Assembly (NCBI GenBank): GCA_035771175.1 | Contig: CM069605.1 | Coordinates: 17,190,288-17,254,287 of the forward strand | Length of the DNA: 64,000 bases | Direction of reading: 5' to 3' | DNA from: Paratinospora sagittata | Taxonomy: Eukaryota > Streptophyta > Magnoliopsida > Ranunculales > Menispermaceae | In this document: positions 11,422 to 21,000 of the stretch, one piece after another | Layout of the letters: every line of letters starts with the position of its first letter | Numbering within the stretch: the first letter of the stretch is position 1 | Position numbers and translations under genes: made by a program | Notes under the pieces: generated by a model | Told to the model about the DNA's origin: nothing | Databases searched by the model: none | Seen by the model: the letters and a program-made list of their open reading frames with translations, nothing else

Positions 11422-12015
11422 TCCTGTTAAAAATGGATGTAAGAAATGAATTTTGGAGTTTTTATTTCGCACACCGCCTCACCAATCTTTTTTTAAAAAC
11501 TAAAATTTCCTTGAGGAGGGCGTTTCTCCCTTTCCAGGAGCACGTTGTTCCTTGCACAAGAATATAACAACTCTTTGCCTTTTGCAAGGAGTGCGTTCCT
11601 CCCAGTCAGAAGCGCGCTCTTCTCCTGTCTAGAAACCTAGATTGATCTCTTTCTTAGGAGAGTGCACTCCTTCACATTGAGAGCAAGCTCCTAGTGCTCT
11701 ATCACGACCCCTTCCATAGGATGACAGCAAAACTGGCACAGAATACCACGTACGCCATACACAGACTGTTTCAACCAAAAATCTCATGCGCTTGACTGTG
11801 ACTTGATGTTGGCTGATTGAATGTGAAGACTGTCTGCTCTTCCTCCTCTTCTAAAACCCTCCAGTAGGATCGCCTTGCTCCGAACTTTCAATGGTGGTTA
11901 CACCGGGTGGGTGCCTCCAAAACCACTTCGATGCCTAAGTTAGATAGTGTAGGAGAACAATAGAATATGTAGAGAAGTGGAGCTTAGAGCATACCTGCTT
12001 TGAAGAATGAGCCCC

Positions 12016-12024
12016 TTTTTATAG
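12016..12024 (-). promoter_or_regulatory. Putative LTR TATA box
   Basis: Minus-strand CTATAAAAAGGGGC lies downstream of the GC-rich U3 repeats, where an LTR core promoter is expected. Confidence 0.55.
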
Positions 12025-12203
12025 TTGAGGGGGAGTGGCTCTAACATTTAATGTCTCCATCAGTAGGAGAAATTTGTGCCTTTCTTCATCAGGAGTTGGC
12101 TCGTAGTTCTATGTGTCAAGATTCGTTTAGGGAGGTATCCGAGTTGCGATAAACGTGTAAAGATGGGTCCTTGGGCCAAGGTTGGGAATGGCCTATGTCG
12201 AGT

Positions 12204-12370
12204 TCATGAGGTACCCTCGGCTGGAACTGAGGGTTGCCTTCGGCTGCGACTAAGGAGAGGGCTTTGGCTATGACCGAGGAGAGATCCTCGGCCTAGGTCG
12301 GAGGGAAGCCCTCGGCCACGGTCAAAGGGCGTGCCGTAGTTAGGGCCAAGGTGTGTTCTTGGCCGCAGCT
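12204..12370 (-). repeat. Degenerate GC-rich tandem repeat of about 24 bp in U3
   Basis: About seven units of the type CCTCGGCYRNGRCTGAGG follow one another. Each can fold on itself. It is the most GC-rich island of the LTR and lies upstream of the TATA box, the same relative position as the U3 minisatellites of family 1. Confidence 0.7.
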
Positions 12371-12498
12371 CGGGCGATTTTTCTTTGGGCTGCGGCTGGG
12401 TGTCCTTAACCGGGTTTTTCTTGATTTTTTGTCTAACTTGTGGTTTGTCCTTGGTTTTCTGCTTACTTACTTTCTTGTTTATTTTTGGGTGTAACACA

Positions 12499-13124
12499 GA
12501 CGTATATTATATCTTGTAAGCCTAACCTATATAGAATCTCAACCAGTATAATTCATCATATTTATCATAGACAACATATTCTTGTATCAATTTCGCATAT
12601 ATTATTCACAATCCAAAATTCAACTCATATCCACATCAAGATCAAAAGTTTATAATTGTGTTCCATATTCAACTCGTATGTCCATCTATGTGATAATATA
12701 TACAATATGAAGTTATAATTATATCTACATCGACCAAAAATAAATGTATCTAACTTCTTCAAAAACATACATCAAGGAAGGTAGAAATAGGATTCAACTA
12801 GTCCTCACTTGCCTTGCCCTTTCCTTTGAAACCTGAAATATTGGAGAAGAAAAAGTGAGCAACCCCAAGCTTAGTGAACATTATTAACTATGACATCATA
12901 TATGCATTTATAAAGAACGTGCTCAATTAAAACAATTTATTCAATCATATGCAAATATTAAACAATATAATACATGCTCAACATATAACCATTTAATGCA
13001 TTTCTATTCAAATCGTGCAACATTATTTGAAAACCATATCCATGTCCCTCCTTCTAACTAATAGAGCAGGACGTAAACCCTAATTATGCACCCATGAGGG
13101 TTATTCACGGGGACTCCTATTACT
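12499..13124 (-). mobile_element. Truncated chromovirus-type LTR, 3' part
   Basis: It resembles the solo LTR at 31221-33180 in the same orientation: shared landmarks are GTGAGCAACC, TAACTATGACATCATATATG-type sequence and the ...TCCTATTAC stretch. Chromovirus E is inserted at 13124. There is no coding content. Confidence 0.6.
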
Positions 13125-14462
13125 TGTCACACCCCGCACGGACGCGCCTAAACCGGCGGTACACTCGCAAATGGGGCGCGCATTTGGAATAATAAAAATG
13201 GTAACAACAGAGTGCGCAGCGAAAAATGTAATACACAGTACAAATTTGATTTCATTTAATTTAGAATATAATTTTTACATAAAACGGTCAAGGGAACATA
13301 CTCCCCAAAATCCCCAATAAATCATGCAAAGGGTACAAAATGTGGGCCCCATAACCTGCACTCAGTCCACCCTAATTTCCTGTGATTGGATGATAATGGA
13401 GTGAGCTTAACGCGCACAGTGGGTAAATAGTTTGTGAGTATAACAATTAATAAAGCATACTTCAATATCAAATATCTTAAATACACATGTGAGCATCATA
13501 ATCAATCAATATGTATGTATGCATGACACCGTCTCGTAGTGGTTTGATGAACGTACATCGCCTTAGTTCACGTACAAATGTTCGTCCGGACGTTCTCCCC
13601 TGGCATAGCCATGTTCTATTGTACGTCCGTCCTTAGGAACTATGCTCTGGATTCACGTACTGATGTCCCTCCCCAGGCGTAGCCGGGTTCTCATATACGT
13701 CCCTCTCTAGAGAAATATAATGAATAGCGAGCAATGCTCCTAACTATTCTATGAGTCATAAACCACATACTCCCTAGGTGGTGATATGTATGATGCCAAT
13801 GCATGAACTGGTCTAGTCTACTGGTCTGGTCTTTTTTTGACATTTAGACTGACTTTGGCAACGTCTAGTGATCCTTATCAGGGTCGGTATCACGACGTGC
13901 AAGATTAGGACATTCAGTATTACTGTATAAGCCGATAGCTTTCAATAAGACCAACTAGATCAGTCCCCAGTTGAGAGGTGAGACACAAGGTCTGCTTAAA
14001 TACCAATCGCCTAGAGCAGCCCGCTGCCTCCCGTTCACTATTTAAAGTTACTGAGGACAAGACCGAGTCTAGTTGAGTCAGATTGACCACAAATTCAACA
14101 TTATAATAGTATAATACGTGAATTCCAAGTGTACAGGCATAAGTGCGAAAGTATAAACATTATATGACATAATGCAGTGTAAATAAACAGTAGATATAAT
14201 AATAACTGAATGTAAACTTTAATAAAAGTTATAAAACACGCAAACCTATGTTTTGTTCCCCACCTTCATATAAGAACTTCTTCTTTTTTAGATCTGGCGC
14301 TTTCCTCCGGACAGAACTTCGTCGTACTGTACTGAGAATCTCGGACAGAGAGTCTCAAAAGACTAAAAACTCAATATGAGTGAAAATAGGAGGAAAAATC
14401 ACAATTTGGAGTGAATTTGGTGTGAAAAATAAAGAGGGGAGGGTTGGTTTATATAGAGTTTT

Positions 14463-14605
14463 TGGCGCCTGGAAGTCCAGGCGGGCTGCCTGGACTTCCG
14501 GGCATGTGCCTGGACTTCCAGGCATGTGCGATGTGTCATGTGCCATGTGCCTGGACTTCCAGGCATGTGCCGTGTGCAATGTACTTGGACTTCCTGGCAT
14601 GTGCC
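14463..14605 (-). repeat. Palindromic minisatellite in U3 of E
   Basis: Repeated GCCTGGACTTCCAGGCATGT units, several perfectly self-complementary (CCTGGA..TCCAGG), lie between the TAA array and the TATA box. Confidence 0.85.
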
Positions 14606-14611
14606 TTATCC

Positions 14612-14617
<6 letters not shown>

Positions 14618-14657
<40 letters not shown>
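14618..14657. repeat. TTA/TAA microsatellite
   Basis: About 13 TTA units occur near the LTR start; the same place in B carries TAA arrays (37401-37437 and 38518-38570). Confidence 0.9.
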
Positions 14658-14700
14658 TTTTTTATTTTTTATTTTTTTTTGTGAAATACAGGGTATTACA

Positions 14701-14716
14701 CTCTACCCCCCTTAAA
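14701..14716 (-). other. Polypurine tract of E
   Basis: Minus-strand TTTAAGGGGGGTAGAG abuts the LTR start, as expected for the plus-strand primer. The same tract precedes the LTRs at 17859 and 38489. Confidence 0.85.
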
Positions 14717-14793
14717 GGGATTTCGCCCTCGAAATCAATTCAAGTAGTTATGATGGTTATCTGCTTGAGATCCACTGCCGGCGTCATCTCTTG

Positions 14794-15228
14794 CTAGTTC
14801 AGGATAGTGCTAGTATGGTCCCTGAATTGCACTGTGGCCGATGGAATCCTCATCATCATAAAACCATGGAGTGCAAATGGAATTGGACACATCCTCTGAA
14901 GATTCTTACATTTGCATAACAGATGGTGGTGGAGGGTGATGGTTACATCGTTTAAGGGGAGGTAGGTTGAGCGGTGGAATACTTTATCGTGTTGTTGCTT
15001 GAATTCGACCTCTTGGCAATTGTGGTAGAAGGTTCTACCAAGATGAGGGCACGGGATTGTTGCAAAAAAGTCATGCACGCTCTGGCGATAATGATCGCTG
15101 TGCGGTGATGGAGTTGGTGATGCAAAGTAGTAGTGACTTGACTCTGCTTCTTGAGAAGTAGTTACAAGGTGCCAAGGAGGCCACTGCGTGTGTGCATCAC
15201 GATATCCATGGATGTTAGTTTCAGACAT
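14794..15228 (-). CDS. Small ORF downstream of pol (144 codons), unknown function
   Basis: A minus-strand ORF begins MSETNIHGYRDAHTQWPPWH and ends at a TAG. It lies between the pol stop and the polypurine tract. The colinear copy in B (37961-38449) has the same start and almost the same residues, runs about 18 codons further, and has two stops. A remnant in A (17894-18094) keeps only the N-terminus. I see no membrane segment, signal peptide or known domain; it is rich in His, Cys and Pro. It sits where env-like genes occur in some LTR elements, but nothing supports an envelope. It may simply be a conserved 3' untranslated region that happens to be open. Confidence 0.4.
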   Translation of the reverse strand: MSETNIHGYRDAHTQWPPWHLVTTSQEAESSHYYFASPTPSPHSDHYRQSVHDFFATIPCPHLGRTFYHNCQEVEFKQQHDKVFHRSTYLPLNDVTITLHHHLLCKCKNLQRMCPIPFALHGFMMMRIPSATVQFRDHTSTILN

Positions 15229-15324
15229 CGGTGTAGTTATTCAAGTGAAACAATGTATTAAGATAAGTGTAACAATGTTTCATCATTTTATTGATAAGTG
15301 AAAATAGGACAATGTATCGCATCA

Positions 15325-15715
15325 TCAGTTGGTACTAGAAAACAATTCAGGATATTTCTGTTTAATAGTTGCTTCTAGTTCCCATGTTGCTTCCTCTACG
15401 CAGTGGTGATCCCAGTGCACTTTCACAAGTGGTATGCTACGTCGCCGTAGTTCTTGAGTTTTTCTATCTAAAATTTGTATCGCTTTCTCCCGATACGTAT
15501 TTCCTTCCTCAACCCGAACCTCGACTAAAGGGATGATATGCGAAGGATCAGGACGGTACTTGCGAAGCATAGATACGTGAAAAACGTCATGAACCTTAAT
15601 CATGGACGATGGAAGGGACAGACGATAAGCAAGTTTGCCAATACGTTCAATGATCTGAAATGGACCGATATACCGCAGGGAGAGCTTGCCTTTGATCCCA
15701 AAGCGTTTGACACCT
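15325..15715 (-). pseudogene. Chromovirus E pol tail: integrase C-terminus and chromodomain
   Basis: The frame contains the KVHDVFHVSMLRKY-PDPSHI segment that ends chromoviral integrase. A chromodomain follows: VKVHWDHHCVEEATWE at its core, ending YPELFSSTN. This type is found in Tekay/Del chromoviruses, where it is thought to steer integration toward modified histones. The upstream 70 bases are still pol, but the element stops at about 15715, where Athila-type sequence begins. All of gag, protease, RT and most of integrase are missing. Confidence 0.85.
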
Positions 15716-16149
15716 TTATTTAAGTTTGGGGGGGGAGAGAATTTTTAATTTTTGTCATAGTTAGGATGTGTGTTTAAGTGTGTTTTTAGGATTAGTTTAG
15801 GGTCATGTTCTTTTACAAGCATTTATTTGGTCTTATATATTTATGGATGGCTTATGATAAGAATAGCATTTATGTGAATATAACTCTAGGAGAATATAGA
15901 AAGTTTTATCTTAAAGTCTGTGTGCATGATTTGATTTCTTGCTATGTCTTGTTTGAGATTCTTTAGATTTTTATACATGGTCATGATCATTGAACCACTA
16001 GTGTTTAGAGTAGATAATTGCAAGTTAAGTATTATTGAGATCTCTATGAACTCTAGAACTTGTTTGATCACCACTTGAGGCAAAATCCTAGAGATCACAC
16101 ATTAGGAAGATGATTCAGGCCATGTTTGGATAGGTTGAGCCATTAAGCC
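15716..16149 (+). mobile_element. Athila element D, first fragment (3' non-coding region)
   Basis: It starts with TTTAAGTTTGGGGGGGGAG, the Athila 3' landmark, and aligns with 5370-5800 of the first Athila copy (for example CTTGAGGCAAAATCCTAGAG and the GCCATGTTTGGATA stretch). It is cut at 16149-16154 by element A and resumes at 30589. Confidence 0.75.
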
Positions 16150-16154
16150 TACCT
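16150..16154. repeat. Target-site duplication of element A, left copy
   Basis: TACCT here and at 30584-30588 directly flank the two LTRs; 5 bp is the usual Ty3-gypsy length. Confidence 0.9.
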
Positions 16155-17456
16155 TTTCACACCCCGCCCGGACGCGCCTAAACCGGCGGTACACTCACGG
16201 ACGGGGCGCGCATTTGGAACAATAATAATGGTAACAACAGACTGCGCAGCGGAAATACAGTACACACAGTACAAATCTGATTTCATTTAATTCAGAATAC
16301 TTTTGTACATAAAATGGTCAAGGGAACATACTCCCAAAATCCCCAATGAATTAAACAAAGGGTTTAAAATGTGGGCCCCATAACCTGTACCCAGTCCACC
16401 CTAATTTCCTATGAAAGATTGGATAATAATTGAGTGAGCTTCACGCGCTCAGTGGGTAAATAGTGCATGAGTATAACAATTAATAAAGCATACTTCAATA
16501 TCAAATATCTTAAATACACATGTGAGCATCATAATCAATCAATATGAATGTATGCATGACACCGTCTCGTAATGGTTTGATGAACGTACATCGCCTGAAT
16601 TCACGTACAGGAACGATGCTCTGGATTCACGTACTGATGTTCCTCCCCAGGTGTAGCCGGGTTCTCATGTACGTCCCTCTCCAGAGAAATGTAATGAATA
16701 GCGAGCAAGGCTCCTAACTATTCTATTAGTCATAAACCATAAACGTCCCTAGGTGGTGATATGTATGATGCCAATGCATGAACTGGTCTAGTCTACTGGT
16801 CTAGTCTTTTCTTGTCATTTAGACTGACTTTGGCAACGTCTAGTGATCCTTATCAGGGTCGGTATCACGACGTGCAAGATTAGGACATTCAGTATTACTG
16901 TATAAGCCGATAGCTTTCAATAAGACCAACTAGATCAGTCCCCAGTTGAGAGGTGAGACACAAGGTCTGCTTAAATACCAATCGCTTAGAGTAGCCCGCT
17001 GCCTCCCGTTCACTATTTAAAGTTACTGAGGAAAAGACCGAGTCTAGTTGAGTCAGATTGACCATAAATTCGGCATTATATCAGTGCAATACATGAATTC
17101 CAAATCTACAGGCATAAGTGCAGCAGTATAAACAGTATATGACATAATGCAGTGTAAATGAATAGTAGACATAATAATAATTGAATGTAAACTTTAATAA
17201 AAGTTATGAAACACGCAAACCTATGTTTCGTTCCCCACCTTCAGATAAAATCTTCTTCTTTCAGATATGGTGCTTTCCTCCGGACAGAACTTCGTTGCAC
17301 CGCTTCCAGATCTGGCGCTTTCCTCCAGACAGAACTTTGTTGCACCGCACCGAGAGTCTCGGACAGAGAGTCTGAAAAACTTAGAATGCGTGGAAAGGAC
17401 AAGAAATTCATAAGAGAAGGTGATTTGGTGTGAGGAATGAGAAATAAGGAGGTTTC

Positions 17457-17465
17457 TTATATAGA
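17457..17465 (-). promoter_or_regulatory. TATA box of element A 3' LTR
   Basis: Minus-strand CTCTATATAAGAAACC lies just downstream of the minisatellite. Equivalent boxes lie at 30391-30399, 14449-14456 and 38694-38700. Confidence 0.7.
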
Positions 17466-17475
17466 GATTTTTGCG

Positions 17476-17815
17476 CCTGAACGTTCTGGCATGCGGCTGT
17501 ACGTTCTGGCATGCGCCTGAACGTTCTGGCATGCGCCTGAATGTTCTGGCCGGTGCCTGTACGTTCTGGCATGCGCCTGTACGTTCTGGCATGCGCCTGT
17601 ACGTTCTGGCATGCGCCTGTACGTTCTGGCATGCGCCTGAACGTTCTGGCATGCCTTGCGCCTGAACGTTCTGGAATGCGCCTGAACGTTCGAGCATGCG
17701 CCTGAACGTTTTGTCATGCGCCTGAACGTTTTGTCATGCGCCTGAACGTTCTGGCATGCGCCTGAACATTCTGTCATGCCCTGAACGATCTGTCATGCTC
17801 CTGAACGTTCGGGCG
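17476..17815 (-). repeat. 20-bp minisatellite in U3 of A 3' LTR (about 16-17 copies)
   Basis: Units of the type GCCTGAACGTTCTGGCATGC repeat head to tail with a few substitutions (GTACGTTCTGG variants in the middle). The matching array in the 5' LTR (30405-30540) has about 6-7 units. The unit contains the self-complementary AACGTT. The repetitive antisense peptides that can be translated from it are artefacts. Confidence 0.95.
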
Positions 17816-17859
17816 TTGCCCAAATAGTAATTTTTTTTTGTGAAATACAGGGTATTACA

Positions 17860-17873
17860 CTCTACCCCCCTTA
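17860..17873 (-). other. Polypurine tract of element A
   Basis: Minus-strand TTAAGGGGGGTAGAG directly abuts the 3' LTR. Confidence 0.85.
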
Positions 17874-17893
17874 AAAGGATTTCTTCCTCGAAA

Positions 17894-18094
17894 TCAAGTC
17901 AAGTAGTGATGAGGGTTATCGGCTTGAGAAGTAGCCACAGGTTGATAAGGAGGCCGCTGCATGTGTGCATCACTATATCCATTGATATTATTTTCAAACA
18001 TCGGCGTAGTTATTGAAGTGAAACAATGGATCAAGATAGGTGTAAACAATGTTTCATCCAGTGATTGATAAGTGAAAATAATACAATATATCAC
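17894..18094 (-). pseudogene. Remnant of the small 3' ORF in element A
   Basis: The N-terminal 27 or so codons (MFENNINGYSDAHMQRPP) align with the 3' ORF of E and B. Then about 380 bases present in E and B are missing and the frame ends, immediately before the polypurine tract. Confidence 0.5.
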
Positions 18095-18098
18095 ATCA

Positions 18099-21000
18099 TC
18101 AGTTGGTACTAGAAAACAATTCAGGGTATTTCTGTTTAATTGTTGCTTCTAGTTCCCATGTTGCTTCCTCTACGCCGTGGTGATCCCAGAGCACTTTCAC
18201 AAGTGGTATGCTACGTCGCCGTAGGTCTTGAGTTTTTCTATCTAAAATCTGGATTGCTTTCTCCTGATACATATTTCCTTTCTCAAACCAAACCTCGACT
18301 AAAGGGATGATATGCGAAGGATCAGGACGATACTTGCGAAGTATAGATACGTGAAAAACATCATGAACCTTAGGCATGGACGGTGGAAGGGACAGACGAT
18401 AACCAAGTTTGCATATACGTTCAATGATCTGAAATGGACCGATATAAAGCGGGGAGAGGTTGCCTTTGATTCCAAAGTGTTTGACACCTCTTGTGGGCTG
18501 GACTTTCAGAAAAACAAAGTCCCCCTTATCAAATTCTAGAGGTTGTCTTCGCTTGTCAGCATAGCTCTTCTGTCGACTTTGTGCAACACGAAGTCGTTCC
18601 TTTACTAGTGTGATCTTCTCAGAAGTCTCTTGAACTAGTTCAGGGCCTAACTGCGGTCGATCTGCCATATCTAACTAGCATACTGGAGATCTGCAAGGCC
18701 GACCATAGAGAGCCTCGTATGGTGCCATGCCGATACTAGTTTGGTAGCTGTTGTTGTATGCAAACTCAGCTAGATGCAAATACTTTGCCCAACCGTCATT
18801 AAAGTCCAAAATGCAGCATCGTAACATGTCTTCTAAGATTTGGATAAGCTGCTCTGATTGCCTATCAGTCTGAGGGTGGAAGGCTGTGCTCATAGTGATC
18901 TTATAACCCATTCTACTCTAGAAGCTTTTCAAAAAGTTTGATGTGAATCGAGGGTCTCGATCAGAGACAATCGTGAGTGGTATGCCATGAAGGCGTACGA
19001 TCTCTCTTTCATATAGTTCTGCAAGTTTGGCGGGATTATCCGTGAACTTTATTGGCAAGAAGTGTGCAAACTTTGTAAGTCTGTCAATGATAACCCATAT
19101 AGCATCTTGCCCTTTATTGTTGCGAGGTAAGGACGTGACAAAATCCATTGCGATGTTCTCCCATTTCCATTCTCCAATAGGTAACGGCTGGAGAAGTCCA
19201 GAGGGAACTCTTCGTTCTGCCTTGACTTTCAGGCAAACGAGACATCGAGCAACGAAGTCTGCAATTTCCTTCTTCATTCCAGAAAACCAGAAGTGTCGCT
19301 TGACATCCTTGTACATCTTGTCACCCCCAGGATGCATAGCGTACCTCGAACAGTGCATCTCAGTAAGCAGTTCTTTACGAACCTCAAGATCGTTCGGTAG
19401 GCAGAGACGTTTTTTATAGAAAACGGTGCCGTCTCCAGAGACCGACCAATGAGGAAGGTCCTAGCCGCTGAGTAGAAGGTCTCGTTTCTCCATTAACATA
19501 GGGTCGTTGGCTTGAGCGGCTGAAATCTTTCGAACGAGCTCAGAGTTGACTGATAATTGAGAGAGTCGTGGTCTTGGTCCCTCTATGTTCAGCTGTAGGT
19601 TAAAGTTCTCCAACTCTGTAGCCAACTTTTCCATTTCGTAGTTAAGAGTGCAAACAACATAAGATTTTCTACTCAGGGCATCGGCGACAACATTAGCTTT
19701 TCCGGGATGGTACTGGAGTTGAAAGTCATAATCTTTCAAGAATTCCAACCATCGTCTTTGGTGGAGGTTTAGGTCTCTCTGAGTGTATATGTACTTAAGA
19801 CTCTTGTGATCCGAGAAGACCTCAAATCGTTCACCGTATAGGTAATGACGCCATAACTTCAGTGCAAATACGACAGCTGCAAGTTCCAAGTCATGCGTTG
19901 GGTAATTACCCTCATGAATCTTCAGTTGTCTGGATGCATATGCAACCACTTGGCCTTCTTGCATTGGCACGACACCTAAGCCTTGGAGAGAGGCGTCGGT
20001 GTATAATGAAAATCCAATTGCATTTCTTGGAGTGATAAGTACAGGTGCTGTCGTGAGGCGTTTCTTCAATTCCTAAAATGATGCTTCACAAGCGGGATTC
20101 CAGATAAATCGCACGTCTTTTCGAGTGAGCTTGGTCATAGGTTCAGCAATATTTGAGAAGTCCTTGATGAAGCGTCTGTAATAGCCAGCCAAACCAAGAA
20201 AACTCCAAATCTGAGTAACAGTGGTAGGCTGCTTCCAGTTTAAAACTGCTTCAACCTTAGAAGGATCTACCTCAATGCCATTGCTTGAAACCACATGGTC
20301 GAGGAATTGAACTCTCTTTGCCCAAAATTCGCACTTACTCAACTTTGCATACAGTTGGTGGCTTCTCAAGGTCTGGAGGACTAACTTCAAATGTATTTTA
20401 TGGTCTTCCTCGGTTGAGGAATATATCAAGATGTCGTCCACAAAAGCCACCACAAATCGGTCTAAGTATAACCTGAATATGCGATTCATCAAATCCATGA
20501 ATGCAGCAGGTGCATTTGTTAGACTGAATGGCATAACTAAGAACTCGTAATGACCGTACCGAGTTCTGAACGCCGTCTTGGTGATGTCCGACTCTCGAAA
20601 CTGGAGTTGGTGATAACCGGAACATAAATCAATCTTAGAGAAAAATTTGGCATCTCTAAGTTGGTCGAACAAGTCATCGATCCTAGGTAATGGATATCTG
20701 TTCTTGATGGTGAAGTTATTCAACTTGCGATAATCGATGCAAAGTCGTAACGAACCATCCTTTTTGCGAACAAATAAAACTGGAGCGCCCCAGGGTGATG
20801 AACTCTTTCGGATGAAGCCATTACTCTCTAATTCCTTAAGTTGTTTGTCTAATTCGACCAGTTCGACATTTGACATTTTGTATGGTGGAATTGAGATAGG
20901 CCCTGTCCCAGGTATGAGGTTGATCTCAAAATCGAATTCCCTAACTGGAGGTAGACCAGGAAGGTCATTAAGAAAAACTGTTGGAAATTCAGATATGACT

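Larger units (their letters stand above)
8705..12498 (-). mobile_element. Long gypsy (chromovirus family 2-like) LTR, minus orientation
   Basis: The plus strand runs from TGTCAAGACCCC to GGGTGTAACACA, so on the minus strand it is a TG...CA LTR beginning TGTGTTACACCC. Landmarks in minus order are a GC-rich U3 repeat (12204-12370), a TATA box (12016-12023), GCG-type patches (11510-11710), a triplicated 303-bp unit with a splice-donor-like AAGGTAAGTGG, and near the end the GGCTCAC block followed by CCATTTTTCAGG (8920-8960). The start also matches the fragment at 28747. No target-site duplication is visible at the ends I chose, so the boundaries are provisional. It contains no coding region. Confidence 0.6.
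13125..14700 (-). mobile_element. Chromovirus E 3' LTR (family 1)
   Basis: On the minus strand it starts TGTAATACCCTGTATTTCAC and ends ...GGGGTGTGACA, the termini shared by all family 1 LTRs here. It contains a TTA/TAA array (14618-14657), a palindromic minisatellite (14463-14605), a TATA box (14449-14456) and, near its end, the block CCACTGTGCGCGTTAAGCTC. The polypurine tract lies directly next to it at 14701-14716. The candidate left target duplication is TTACT at 13120-13124. Confidence 0.9.
16155..17859 (-). mobile_element. Element A 3' LTR
   Basis: On the minus strand it runs from TGTAATACCCTGTATTTCAC (17859) to ...CGGGGTGTGAAA. The final TGACA has become TGAAA by one base change, so the plus-strand end reads TTTCACACC. 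Length is 1705 bp against 1450 bp for the 5' LTR; most of the difference is in the minisatellite at 17476-17815. Confidence 0.92.

Noticed and set aside
12204..12497. 97-codon minus-strand ORF rich in Pro, Arg and Gly
   Set aside because: It covers the GC-rich U3 repeat and the LTR start; low-complexity translation with no conserved counterpart in the fragment at 28747.
14794..15228. Retroviral envelope gene in E
   Set aside because: The ORF is short and has no signal peptide, transmembrane segment or fusion-type motif; listed only as an ORF of unknown function.
17221..17777. Repetitive proteins readable on both strands
   Set aside because: They are translations of the 20-bp minisatellite in several frames and have no start context, homology or conservation.
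17476..17815. CRISPR-like array of short repeats
   Set aside because: Units are contiguous with no unique spacers, the sequence is inside a plant LTR, and copy number varies between the two LTRs of one element; it is a minisatellite.
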